Assembly: GCA_030141605.1 (NCBI GenBank)
Contig: JAQGDQ010000264.1
Span: 1-64,000, forward strand
Direction: 5' to 3'
From: Tubiluchus corallicola
Taxonomy: Eukaryota > Priapulida > Priapulimorpha > Priapulimorphida > Tubiluchidae
Length of the DNA: 64,000 nucleotides
Shown here in pieces: positions 35,992-48,407 of the stretch (the first letter of the stretch is position 1; each line of letters begins with the position of its first letter). The notes below the pieces were generated by a model. That model was not told where the DNA came from. It searched no databases and worked only from the letters and a program-made list of their open reading frames with translations. Both the position numbers and the translations under genes were made by a program.

Positions 35992-38125
35992 TGCTACTGG
36001 TACAGAATCTTCCTTCCTTTGTAGATTAGTCCTACAGTGTATAATTGCATGATGTACTGTGTAGATGGCAGTGACACGGTACGTGTCTGTTAAGTGATAA
36101 ATGATTAAATAACTAACGAGGATACCTTCTTTTATTGCATAAGTCACTCTTTTTGATGGCCTTTTGCTTTAAACTGAGTAATGAGAGGATCACATTTCCT
36201 GGCCTTGTATTTTTGAAAACCACAAACGCTGTTTTTTCATTCTATCTGTGCAAACAGCAATCTGTTTTCATCTCTTAGCTGGGTACAAACAATCAATAGC
36301 ACTTGCGAAGTTGTTGTCTTAGATTGTTGGTGATTTAATATAAATTTACAGAAGTACAAAATAGTCATTTTTAACTTTTAAATACATTTTACAGTATTTA
36401 ATATCAGAGCAATTAGGCTATGTCAGTATCTGTTGAATATCATTTCAATCTTCACACACCCGGATGCTGATGTCATAGTTTCTATCTTTACTTTGATTGT
36501 TTGCTGCATATTCAAGGAGAAATATTATTTTTTGAATTTATTGTTGACATTTACAAAAGCTGAGTTTCCGACGGCCTGATAGGCAGTTAGTTTTGTTACC
36601 AGCACGCTAGGTGACTTGAAATTTTTGTAATTTGTAGAATGCCTGTTGATGTTTTAAACATCAATTTTGCAGGTTTATGAGTTGTGGTGTTTCCAATTTT
36701 CATCCAGTAGCAAAACAGATTTGCAGTAAATTTTAGTTTTATATTTCGTCCATCTAAATATTGTATATACCAGACTTTTGCTAATATCATAGATTTAAAT
36801 TAATGTCCAAAAATTGTTCTGCTTATGCTACTGTATATTGTAAAGCTGCAGGGAAATATATAGCAGTCGGAATTTTAATGAAGTTTAAACTGGAAATAGC
36901 CGTAAGTATTTAAGTTGTACCATAACATATTTAATCTGTAAATATAGGTATTAACTATAGTTAAGGTCTCGGTTTAGAGTGCAGTATGTTGTAAAAATGA
37001 AACAAAGCAAATTTTAAATGTAATTTCATTTTCCAAACTACTATACTGCAGGTCTCTATTAGCTGTGCCTTTCATTATTCCTAACAAGGATGTGCAAAGT
37101 GGTTAGCTTTGAGAAAACATGCTAATTGCAAAATGCCATATGATTGCCACATAAGTTGGCAAATTCCAGTTATAACAAATTACAGTTTGGCTTTTATCAA
37201 AGTATAAATGTGCTTTTCAATTGCATTGTTCTCAGTGCAATCTTCAATTTGTGTAAAATGTGTTCAATTCTGATAACTTAAGATAAATTTCAAGCTTGCT
37301 TTCAGTGGAGCAGAGAGGCCATTTGCCTGCAGTAGGGGACAAATTTATAGAATGAATTTTAACAATGAGTACTAGTTTTTAGCACTACCTAAATGTGATA
37401 TAATTCTAACATAGATGATAGGTAGTATATGTTGTTGTTGAGATTTTTTGATATTGTATACGTATTTTCCGATAAAATAAAAAAGTGTCGTGACAATTGA
37501 AATTCTCATCTTTCTGTAACACTGTCAACTTAGCAAGGAAGCAGCAATGCTCAGCCACTGCATTAAGTGTGTTCCGGAAACATCATAATTTGTCATATTT
37601 CATTTATAACGACAGGTGTTATCAGCCACAGAAAAACAAACTTCTTGCAGTAATTCTAGAATACTACAGATGCAGCACAATGTGTAAAAAGGAAACAAAC
37701 AATGTTTCATTTTAATCTTAGTTTTTATAGAAATTTATATCTGTAAAAAACATGCTGCCTACATTCAGTAAAACAAAAACAGATTGTTTCATGCAATGAC
37801 ATGAGTAGTTAAATAACATGGAATGGTTACATATATAAAATTGTAATAGTAAACTGCATAAGTGCTCCAAGCTATTGCACAATAAACAACTAATTCGGTA
37901 TAACTCCTACTTGTGCTAATACCTTTTGTACATAGGGATAATTGTGGAATATGCATTAGACCCTCGGTAAATGCAAAACATTCACACGGGTCACTTGTTA
38001 TACAAAAATATATACAGTAAAACATTATGTACAAGCAAAAGTATGCACTGACTGTATAGTACAACTGAGTTGCAACTGATAGTGACACATATGATGGAAT
38101 GTACAGCGTCTATACAGGTTGACTG
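35992..38125. other. gap between convergent ADISSP and CACUL1 (UTR and spacer)
   Basis: No conserved coding sequence or clear repeat was seen here. The gap holds the ADISSP 3' UTR and the CACUL1 3' UTR. Short open frames in it have no recognisable motifs. Confidence 0.5.
37476..37481 (+). promoter_or_regulatory. candidate distal polyadenylation signal for ADISSP
   Basis: AATAAA in an A-rich context, followed by a GTGTCGTG stretch. It would give a ~1.5 kb 3' UTR; a nearer ATTAAA occurs near 36105. Choice between them needs transcript data. Confidence 0.35.
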
Positions 38126-41100
38126 TCATGTATTTACATTATCATTTTTGTCCGTGTAGGCCATTGTTCCTTCTGAAACAGAAAAGTTACAAAACTGAAT
38201 AAGCAAAAGTCGAATCATGCTAAGCGGTTATCATTGGGCAGATTGAGAAGAAATGCGTAATTTATGCAAAGGCAAAGACAACATTTACTTACTCGTTTAA
38301 CAGATAACATTAGCACTACGGCTATTTAGCAACTTACACTTACAGCAATACAGATAAGGCTGCAACACACAAACAATGAATAATATGTAGGGTATATGCT
38401 CCGGCAATTAGCAGCAGCTGGACTAGAACTCAAGACTGCGTGATTGCATCAGTACTGCACAGCTAGGTGAATAGCAGTACTTCTGAGTTAAGAGAATAAC
38501 AAAAATGCATAAAAACAATATAATATTGTCAAAAATTCAGACATAGTTTTACATACTGGTTTCAATTTCTTCCAGAGCTCTCTTCAAGTGTCGGTCTGAT
38601 CTGAAAGTTAAACGAACATCAGTATTAATCATATCACTGCTTTACTGGTTATTAAGCATGTACCAACCAGCAAACAGCTGACAATGACAAATAAACTTTA
38701 ATAAATGTTCAACAGTTATTTGTGCTACCCGTAAAGTCCTGACAACACACAATGTTACACATTGGTAGTTCTGTGTAATTGTACACAGGATAACAAGCAC
38801 TTCAACTACATTTAAAGTTCTTGAAACTACAAAGCACAAGAAAACATTTCATAAAGCTTAAAAAATTCTATATCACTTGAAATTTTATATCACTTACGGC
38901 TATCTTATTGCGCACAGAGCTTGTATTAATAGCAACGTTGTATAAAACTTGTAAATCTAAACTCCAGTGATGACCGTTAGATGCAGCCATTTTGATGGTA
39001 GGTCATTTGAAACAAGTTTGAATAACAGTGAGTAAAATTTGAAAAAATAATCAGGGCATTCGTAGTACACTCTGCACTAACGAAGCAAGAGTATTAACTA
39101 CTGTATCTTGTTAATAAGATTAAAAAAATGTTTTTAGAGAGTCACTGGTGCACACTAGGAAGGTGAGTCAGTGACATATTACCAGTTAGTGCAAACATTT
39201 TAAATTACGAAGAATTTTCATTTCTAGTCACATAACTCTTTCAAGCAGGTAAGCATAATGCAAAGTAACATAACTTTCTTTGGAAAGTTTTTGGAATGTA
39301 CTTTAAAATAGCCTTTTCACCCCCTTTAAAAATAGAAATTATCACACTAAAACAGTATCAAAGATGGCACTATCATATAAAATATTTTACATCAATGAAC
39401 ACCAACCTTGTGTAACCGTGCACACTTTCCAGCTCACGTTGCATATTCTGCGTTTCCTGAATTAAGTTAGGAAGATCAGACACTGTTGTTGAAGGTAAGA
39501 TCTGAGGAATATACTTGCTAAATATTTCTGGTGATAACATTGCAAACTCTACACCAAATAAAAATAAAATCAGAGTAGACAAAGTTCATAGTAAAAATGT
39601 TTGTAACAAAAATTTTAAACAAAAACCTTCATTAGAAGTGCAACGGTTATGTACATTATGCAAGTGGTTCTACTGCATGCCTACACGAGTTGCATAAAAC
39701 AGGTAGCCTTTCAAGAAAAGGAAATTTCTCAAGTGTTATTTACACCCGTACCACTACATAAGTATCATTATCATCATTAATTACTCAAATGAAAAGCTTC
39801 TTTGTGTAATACTTTTGCAAATTAATTTCAAATTTTTACATAAAAAGTAAAAATAAAATGAAAAGTGCAGCAAAACATTTTTATAACACAAATCTGCAAG
39901 ATAAATATAATTGTATGTGCAGGTGTAAAACCTGAGTGTTGGCCATGCACAATGTAGCTTCACAATACTAATTCGGAGCTAAATGAACTGAATGGTACTT
40001 ACGCGACACATATAATCAGTTATAAGAATAGTTTTCTAACAAACAGTTAAAGAAATAAATACTTTCTTGGCAGTTACAAAAATTATTGTTACAGCAGTGG
40101 TGATTTTAACATACAGTTTACAGTCACACCTGCATAAAATGGATCCAATTCTTGAATCTTAATTTCCTGGTAACTCACATCAGATTTCAACACCAACTGA
40201 TCTTTCCTGGATGTAAATTAAATCAGGCAAGCCATATTTCACACGGTTCTAAGTAACTGCCTTGGCTCTAAAGAATATGGCTTAAGAAGAATTACCTAAA
40301 CCCCTAAACTATGTAATAAGACACTTTTCTAAATAAGCCTTTTCACAATTCCAGCAATTGATGAGCGTGAAAAGGTCAAAGGATAAGTGTACCAAACAAT
40401 CCATTTGTGTACACTTGACAACGTTTCGTAGCCCAAGCTATTGTAATAGTAACAGTTTTAACAGCTAGCTAGCACTTTACCTAGTTCATTTTTTTTGTTC
40501 CCAAGCAAGATCCTGCCAGTAAATCACTCTCTGCACAGACTAATGCATAATTAAGCCCACGTAAAACAACAGAAGTTACTGAACTGATGCAGCAGACGAC
40601 TTTGCTTTACACACATGTCACGTGACAGAGTAGTTAAGACACGTTGCTGTGATACACTTAACCTTTGACCTTGCGTGTGCGCACAACGAAATTTTGAGAA
40701 GGCTTATTCCATAAAAGAATCTTGCTTTAACACAACACCAAGGTGCATAAGTAGGTTACTAACACATGTGCAAGCCACTCACCTGGATCTAACTTGTACA
40801 GGTTCGTAATCAGCTCTGATAGAACTGATGGAGAAACAACAAACGGTTGAGATTGCACATCTATTATCACAACTGAAATGACATTCAATGAGATAATCAA
40901 TAATCACAGCCTAAATGAAGAAACTTAAAATCCTTTTGTATGACTGTTAAAATGCACATTTTCTTTTAATAAAAATAGACAAGTTAAATGCGTCATCAGC
41001 TAGTTACATAATGCTAAAAAAGAAATGAAGAACTGGGGTTGCCTGCTGTAATGAACAACAGAATAAAGCAATCTCTACATTGAAGGTTCAAAGAGACTGT

Positions 41101-44100
41101 TCTGAGTAATCCCTCTTAAAATAATTTTTAAAATTTAATCAAATTCACAGAATGTATATTGTTTAGTCTAGTATTATCTCACTTTTAAATCAGTAAGGGT
41201 TGAAACACTTAATTAGAGTCTGTCAATGCACCACTTTTCTTATAGAAACATGATGGATGAAATACCTTAACAGAAAGCAAATTTACAAGAAACAAATTGA
41301 AGAGTTAAGAAAGTTTGTATGACATTTCAGTTATCACAAAAAAATTAACTAATAGAAATCCTTTGAACATGTTTTACATATTAAATTTCGACTAGGATAG
41401 CAAATTTTCACCACTGTTCAAAGCTTTGTAGTAGCAAATAAGCACATGAGCATTCTCTCAAAATTCAGTATATTAGTAGGAAATTTATATGCATACTCAC
41501 TAAGAATTCTGCTTATATGCTTTTTGGCAACTTCATTGTTGAAAATCTTTAATAATTCATTTTTTAATGTAGAATGCAGCTTATTTTCTAAATAAAACCG
41601 GTTCTACAAAATGAAAAACAACAAGTAAAATCAGTAAAACTGACATTAGCAAAAATATATTAAGAGTTGAGCTGGAATACAATTGGCACAGGCAAGAAGC
41701 AGTGCAGAAATAACAGCAATACAAAATGAGCCTAGAATATTCTGATGAATATCTGCATTATTACAGCAGCCATTGCACGCAATTACGTCATGGGTATTAC
41801 GGACAGAATCCAAATTACAGCCAGATACATGTGAAAATGTTTGAATTTGATTTTGAGTAGCCTTTTCCCAATCAGCATGTTTTATATTAGAATGGTCACT
41901 AAGGCCATAGATTACATCATTGCTGGTAAGAGGCACTACACCTGGATCATATGCAGAGAAAACAAGTTCCACGTTTAGTACACAGATGACAGGAAAATGG
42001 TTCATAAGTGTTTAAGGCATGTTCAACTTTTTTTGTGAGTTAATTTATTTATACGAACGCTAATAAATTATTGCACCTTATTAAAAAACGTTCGCAAGCA
42101 GTTTATTGAGTATTAAGAGTGTTGCCTTCATAAATAAAAAATACGCGCTGTAATAACATAAAAAATGCTACTTAATAGGCCTTTTTGGTTTATAAATTCC
42201 ACCGCTTAATACACTAAAGCCATTTAGCTTCTCACCAAGGTGGATTTATTAAATGACGTACATTGCACAATATACACAACGAGTTTTTAACTGACTATCG
42301 TAATATGTGATTTTTAAACATGTTGCTACAAATGTAAATGCACGAAATTACAGGGAAGCACTTAATGAATTAGTTATTGATAGAAAGCACACTGGACTGA
42401 CGAGGGCCTAAAGGACCACAAAAAACAGTTGCAATAAGAAATTTGCTCCAGTAGTACAGCAAACTAAAAGAAACCGCAAGCATTAATAGTCAAAGATTTC
42501 AGTTTACAAATCATGCCTGTGTTAAATTAATAATTATAATCTGGTCTCGCCTTTATGTAGACAGTACTCATATACACAGCAATATAGTAAGAAACAAATT
42601 TAAAAACAATGTGACCCTCATTTAAAGTTTGGAAAGCAAAAGAAAACTAAAATTTATCCCAATAAACAGGCACAGTGAATATCTTCTTTATTAAAATAAC
42701 TTTACTAAAACACTAAAGCACAAAAGCACTAACGTTTCGAAAAATTTTATGCTTTTAGTGTTTTAATAAGATTTTTATTTTAATAAAAAATAAAATTTAG
42801 ACCATGTGGCAGACTGTTGCAAAGTGAAAATGGGAACTAAGAAAAGCCATTGACACCGGAACAACAAAAAGTAACAAAGTTGTAATAAAAACAATTTCAC
42901 ATATGATACAAACCTGTTCTTCTACTTGACATAATTAATGCCTGAACAACACACTTTAAATGGAATAAGTTTTATCATATGGGGAAGGGGAATTCAAGAG
43001 ACCAACAGTTGATATGCAACAATAACATACCAGATAATTAAACATAGGCACCATAGCATCCACAGATTGTTGGTACTGACTCATAGCCATGAAGAATGAC
43101 TGCAAATGTGCTACACCTTCCAAAACCTGAACGTGAGAAAAAAATCAACAACAGCATTACAAATAAACTGTATCAGTAAATCACCAATAAGTGGTGCGAT
43201 CAACAGCTCTTTAACTGTTATTAATAGGCTTTTAATCATAAAATGAAACATTAATTTTTTCACGATAATGTTAACAACCTACTACAATTGTATATAACAG
43301 TGTTTGTTAAAGAAATGGAATAATACACAAAGTTAAGTGCTGTAAAAATTAATCATATAGATGTAAATAGCTTTGATTAATTTTAATAAAAATCATTCAA
43401 TCAGAGAACCAAGTGCCTTGCTACATGCTAATATTTGAAAAAAAATAAAATATGTACTCAAGCACCCATAGAAACAATTGGAGTGGAAGTGTCTTCAGAA
43501 TATGAGCAATGTGACTTGAAACTAGAGCCTGTGTTAACAAATTGCACACATGTATACAAAACCACAGATAAAAATTTAATTTTGAGCAAACAATTTCTGT
43601 GTAAAGATGCTTATTTTTAACTCTAACTTAAAAATCTTGCATATAATTCACCTAAGAAAAAAACAGAAAGTTTTAAGTACAGCCTAGAACCACTATGATT
43701 ACATTATTTAAATTTACAAATACATGCACAAACACACAACACTCACATAAGCATTAAAGTCGGGCAAAGTCGGTTTTTAACCCAATATGAACAAATTAAG
43801 GGGATGTTCTTTACCTAAGTTCACTATCCTAAGTTCACTATTGTCATAAAAGGAGATCAATCACAGCTGGATCCAGACTCCCAAAATATGAATCAAATAT
43901 AAGGCACAGTCAGGGCTAAACACCTGTCACACAGATAGAAAGTGGGTTAAGGTCACTATCGCTGTGATTCAGATCTCATATAATAATAATTCCTCGAGAT
44001 CAGCATGTTAAGCATAAAATCATAAACAACAATTTGTATTTTAAGATCCTTACCTCCAGCCCATATGAAATGTTTCGTAAATAAACAGTCATATGCATAA

Positions 44101-45073
44101 TTACATCATTATAAAGTCTTTCAGCAAATCTTGCACAAACACTTTTGTACACACAACTGGAAAGTAAAAATATATAAACACTAAAACAGGCTGTTTATTA
44201 ATTACAACACCTGCAAAACAAGAAATAGAAGACCTGATCAAGCACTTAAATGTAGACTATTGTGGTGGGACCCAGAACTTAGCTAAATAACTTACATGAC
44301 ATAACAAACTTTAAAATACATGAAGACGCAGAATGAACTTTAAAAGCCATTCTGTTTCATGAGAACAGTAGTGTAACCTCACATTAATTTTGCATGCATG
44401 TTACACTTTTTGTAAATGAGCACCGATGTATGAAATACGGTGTCAAAAGCTGAGATTACAGCACAAGTAAAAAAACTAGCAATGATAAAAGGCGATGTTC
44501 AACATATGAGCCAACTGCTCATTGATAAAATAACAATACTGGTTAGTAGATTGCTATATGAGCTCACATGCGTTTTATGTAACATAAAATTCTCCAACAG
44601 ATCAAAATCATTGCATAAATTAGAAAATTGGTAATGGCACCTCAACGTACTTATCTGCTATTGTCAAACCATGCTTATAACTTCTACTGGGACATTACTA
44701 ACCAATAAGACCAATTTCCAAAATGTTTCCTTTCTCTTTTTTCAAGCTAAATTATGCATGCAGGCAACTCGGCATGCACAGATGAGCTTAAAAACTTTTT
44801 ACCAGGTATACAGAAAATTATGCATGCAGGCAACTAGGCATGCACAGATGAGCTTAAAAACTTTTTACCAGGTATACAGAAAATTATGCATGCAGGCAAC
44901 TAGGCATGCACAGATGAGCTTAAAAACTTATTACCAGGTGTACAGAAAATTTACCTATGCACTTCTTCGAAATATATTCTTGTTGAACGGTCAGGAGAGA
45001 GCATCTGTTCTACTGCGTATCGAATTTTCGGCCACAATAGCTGTTCATAATCTTCTTCCGACGAAGTCATCAT
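38126..45073 (-). CDS. CACUL1: CACUL1-like protein (CDK2-associated cullin-domain protein), 8 coding exons
   Basis: Exons in transcript order are 45073-44955, 44156-44054, 43126-43031, 41603-41501, 40872-40783, 39548-39407, 38600-38557 and 38172-38126. They total 744 nt and 247 residues with consistent phases. The protein follows human CACUL1 block by block: SCVYKSVC (human SCVYKCVC), NRFYLENKL (human NKFYIETKL), VQSQPFVVSPSVLSELI, NLYKLDPEFA, MLSPEIFSKYIPQILP (human MAPTLFSKFIPNILP) and MQRELESVHGYTR. It is a cullin N-terminal-like helical repeat with no C-terminal RING-binding cullin homology domain. In mammals it associates with CDK2 and promotes G1/S. The human protein is 369 residues, with a low-complexity N-terminus absent here: an in-frame stop lies four codons before the start. 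A 66-bp triple repeat begins six bases after the exon 1 donor. Confidence 0.93.
38402..38472 (-). repeat. tRNA-like fragment, possible SINE head
   Basis: On the minus strand TAGCTGTGCAG fits an A-box and, ~36 bases on, GTTCTAGTCC resembles a B-box with one mismatch. The spacing is short for a real tRNA and no cloverleaf was drawn. Confidence 0.25.
38890..39320 (+). repeat. dispersed repeat R1, copy B, in CACUL1 intron 6
   Basis: The longest copy of R1. It contains GTTAGATGCAGCCATTTTGA, GTATCTTGTTAATAAGATTA, TGCAAACATTTTAAATTACG and AGCAGGTAAGCATAATGC, all shared in diverged form with the other copies. Confidence 0.75.
42640..42800. repeat. AT-rich inverted repeat in CACUL1 intron 3
   Basis: TTTACTAAAACACTAAAGCA pairs with the later TGCTTTTAGTGTTTTAATAA across a GCACTAACGTTTCG centre. 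Confidence 0.55.
44751..44948. repeat. 66-bp tandem repeat, three copies, at the CACUL1 exon 1 donor
   Basis: Units start at 44751, 44817 and 44883 (ATTATGCATGCAGGCAACTA...) and differ by only a few bases, so the array is young. The period is a multiple of three, which is why an open frame spans it on the plus strand. On the minus strand each unit holds CCTGGTAAAAAG or CCTGGTAATAAG, a donor-like sequence. Confidence 0.95.
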
Positions 45074-46058
45074 CTTAATTAGTTAATTCTTGTCGATCAC
45101 ATTTTCTAAAAAAAATAAATTGGGGTATTTTGTAAAAAGCCTTGAAGGCACAATTTTCGGCATCATATCCTTCAAACTGCTTACAGCTTTCAATGCTGAA
45201 TAAAGTGGTCGGTAACATCATTCAAGTGCCAAAAGTTGAGATTTAAACTTTATACTGTAAACCGTAATTGGACTTTCATTTTGAAAATACCCCTCCCAAC
45301 TAAGTGATTAAAGTCACATCGGTCACAGACGAATTCTTGCAATCACTGCCGACCTACAAAACCCTATACTAGATATGCGCAAACCTTTAAAAAAACAAAT
45401 TTGTTTCTAAATATTATAAACCAGCTCTGAAAGTAGCTCACCCATCCCAAAAGTAGAACTGTGTTATTTCCCATATGGGCCTTAAACAACTCAAGTTTCA
45501 TGAAGCTGCAATGTGCAATACAGCTAGAAACTTCTGTGCAAAGTCCTATACACAAAAGACATAAAAAAGACTCTTAAAAAAATTAGTCATACTTTAGTAA
45601 CAAATGTGATTTGGCAGCTGGCCCAGTCATTCAGATAAATTTCAGTTTAGAGTTAACTGTGAAAAATTCAGCTTTAGCTCACTTCACGAAAATCAGCATT
45701 CAACCTTTAGTGCTCAGGTCACTACCTACTATCTACGACCTCACATCATCAGTGACTGCAACAAGGCGTTTCAGAGTTTCGCTATGCGCAGGTGCACTCA
45801 AGCAGTTGCAGTAGGCTAAAGATTATTTATACTTTATCATGGGAAGCCTAATTTCAGCTGTATCATTCCTAATTTACGAAATGAATATTCTTGTTGCTCA
45901 ATGTGGCTATTCTATTCTATTCTTAATTATTTTACGAATGCATAAGTTTAGTAATGAGCAATATGCACACAAGGAAGAAAGATAAATTTTTGCACTTTAT
46001 TACACCGTGGAACTTGGGAGACAGCTTGACCAGTTGAGGAGACCACACTGGGACGTAT
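45074..46058. other. CACUL1 promoter region
   Basis: CACUL1 is transcribed leftward from here. No conserved coding sequence, TATA box or repeat is recognised with confidence. Confidence 0.4.
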
Positions 46059-47526
46059 TTAAAGAGAGTCTAGTTTGGTTATTGCTGTTTTTAAAACTGT
46101 TCTTTCACATTCAGGACAAACATCACCCAGCAACCTTGCTGGGCATCTGCTGCCGATTTTCGGAAGTCCCAAATGGGTAGCAACCCTGTCATTCACTGGC
46201 ATAGGCTGGCTCTGAGTACCATAGGACACTAGTCCAAATTGAATCTTACTAATGCTACATGTGTTTCCAAGAATTGTGTTTATCTTTACAGAATAACCAG
46301 CATTCACATGTGATAGTTTTGTCCAATTGCAGGCTCATTTAGATAAACACTGGTAAAAACAACCAGAATTGATTCTAACAGGGCTTCTTGGGACAGCATA
46401 GCTTAGCTAGGATAAGAAATCCTCCACTGGCAGCATCTTCGCAAATTTTTAGCATTTGCAGTGCACTAGGAACAGTAGAGGATCAATAACAAAACTGGTA
46501 TGGATCTCCATCAAATGATTATGGATTATGGAACACAAAGTAAAACCAGTCTGTACAACAACCCACACCACACCACACAACCAATTGCCATTTCATTTAC
46601 AACACACCACCCACACCAAACTACACCACACCACCCACACCACAACACACCCACCATACACCAACACACCTACACCCCACCACATCATACCACCCAGACC
46701 ACACTACACCACACCCACCACATCATTCCACCAACACCACACACACACTACTACCCCACCACACCATCCATAGCACAACACCCACAGCACACCGCACAAT
46801 ACCCACTGCACCACACCATCCACATCACACTCACTACACCCACTTCACCACACCACACAAGGTCAGATCTCCCACGAATTCTAAATATGCCTACTACAAC
46901 CATCATTGAACGGGATATCTAACCGTTACCACCACCTCCCCCAGTCATTTTACGATCTCTAGAAATAAGAGATATAAGTTTTGCAAAAAACGAACGAAAA
47001 ACAGCCAATTTGGAAGTTTTCGAGCCCCCTTTACTTCCGGTGGGCCCGATTCGAAAAATAAACCCCCAATGGTAAATGAGTGGATCGAGACCTTTCATTT
47101 GGTATAAAATCGCCGAAAATTGTGCTGTCCTGAGAGTTGTAGCCTCAAATCTTATATATATGTATGAGTGTGTGTGTGCTTGCAAAACCAACAATAAGTC
47201 AGCATAGTTAAGGAAAACTACGTTATGATGCTTCAAAGTAAAATGCGCCAAAAATTTGGTCAAATGTCAATTTTTTGTTTTTTTTTTATTTAAAACAAAT
47301 GCTGAATAAATTGAGCTTTTGTATTCTAGCATCAAATCATCAAGACAATGTTAAAAAATATTAAAAATCTAATTTTATAACCACGTACCCTCTTTCCTGA
47401 CGAAAAATCAGTACTACAAATATATTGTGAAATACTTATATATTTAAACTGCGACAGTAGCTCGTGGAAACAATCATTTTGGGTTTTTTCTGTTGCTAAT
47501 CCCATATCTTTGTCTGGAAGAACCAT
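46059..47526 (-). CDS. candidate unrecognised gene, two exon-like segments
   Basis: Two minus-strand segments look coding but I do not recognise the protein. Segment one, 47526-47389, opens with ATG and runs 46 codons (start MVLPDKDMGLATEK), ending at a GTACGT donor in phase 0. Segment two ends at a stop at 46059 and reads ILGNTCSISKIQFGLVSYG, then a CPARLLGDVCPEC pattern that could bind a metal. An acceptor before ATAAACACA near 46282 would keep phase 0 and yield about 120 residues. The intron would contain the CAC-rich tract and repeat-like DNA. Balanced amino-acid composition in an AT-rich context is the main support. Either segment could instead be chance open frame, and upstream exons cannot be excluded. 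Confidence 0.3.
46555..46860 (+). repeat. CAC/ACACC-rich minisatellite
   Basis: About 300 bases with almost no G on the plus strand, made of CACACC, CCACAC, ACCACA and occasional CAT units. Long His/Thr/Pro-rich open frames across it follow from composition. Confidence 0.95.
46920..47380. repeat. repeat-like spacer with a short TG/TA microsatellite
   Basis: A stretch near 47100 (CCTTTCATTTGGTATAAAAT, TCCTGAGAGTTGTAGCCTC) has the look of a dispersed repeat. It is followed by TATATATGTATGAGTGTGTGTG at ~47152. No second copy occurs in this window. Confidence 0.3.
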
Positions 47527-47929
47527 CTACTGGATTTAAATATAACACCAACGTGTTTTTGCAAAGCCCGTAGCAACCAGCATTTGTGTGGTTGTCAAGT
47601 GTTTTGTAGAACCGCGATAAAAAACAATGGCTAGCTTTAACAGCGATTTTCTCAAGTTTATGTTTTCAATGCATAGCGTGCACCTCAACTTCAAAGTGGA
47701 TTATCCCAGCTTAGAAATAATATACAGCGATAGGCTTGGTATCAAAATGATCCTCGTGAAATGGATGATATGTGAACAACTAGAAAAGCTTAAATGACGA
47801 CCAATGGATGATTTTGCTATGCAAGCACACATATGTAAATAAATATATATATATCCAGAAACTACCAAAATTAATTATGCAGATTAAAAATATAGTGACA
47901 AATAAATAATTCTGTATACTGTAATCTGT

Positions 47930-48407
47930 ATTCTGACAATTTAGCACAGCCTGAAATCGTCAGACCTCACTTGGATTATGTAAGGCAAGTTTGGGACTCA
48001 TACTTCAAGAAGGACATCGACATCCTAGAACGAGTGTAAGACAGAGCAGTCAATATAATCCAAGGACTTGGCAATAAATCATATACTGAGAAATTACAAC
48101 GTCTTGGACTCAATTGACTCTCTTCTCATAGACGACGTGGTCGACTGATCGAGATGTTCAAGATTCTACATCGACACACTGACATCAACCATGAAACTTT
48201 CTTCACCTTAAATCACATTTGCACCTTAAGTCACTCTCTCAACCCTTATAACCACAGAGCTAACACCGAACGATGCCAGCACAGCTTTTCTAATGCTAAA
48301 ATTATTTATGGAATTCCATACCGGAAGAAGTCATAAGACTACAAGCGATCGACGGTTTCAAAAATACACTAGACAAATATTTATGCACTAAAGGTCACCT
48401 ATATTAA
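47930..48407 (+). mobile_element. C-terminal fragment of a CR1-like retrotransposon
   Basis: Plus-strand reading gives VRPHLDYVRQVWDSYFKKDI, ILERV, then LIEMFKILHRHTDI, LNPYNHRANTERCQHSFSNA, then after a frameshift WNSIPEEVIRLQAIDGFKNT and LDKYLCTKGHLY with a stop at 48405. Two stops interrupt it. Same broad family as 10960-12790, opposite strand. Confidence 0.88.

Noticed and set aside
38402-38472. Functional tRNA gene
   Set aside because: B-box mismatch and short A-to-B spacing; kept only as a low-confidence SINE-like fragment.
41646-42005. 119-codon minus-strand frame between CACUL1 exons 3 and 4
   Set aside because: Lies wholly within the intron; phases of the flanking exons join directly and the human protein has nothing there.
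44671-45078. 135-codon plus-strand frame with a 22-residue triple repeat
   Set aside because: The repeat is the 66-bp DNA array and the right part is antisense to CACUL1 exon 1.
46500-46922. 140-codon His/Thr/Pro-rich open frame
   Set aside because: Translation of the CAC-rich minisatellite; also open in a second frame, with no splice or start support.
46919-47263. 114-codon minus-strand frame ending in a Gly run
   Set aside because: Covers repeat-like DNA and a TG microsatellite; no protein family pattern.
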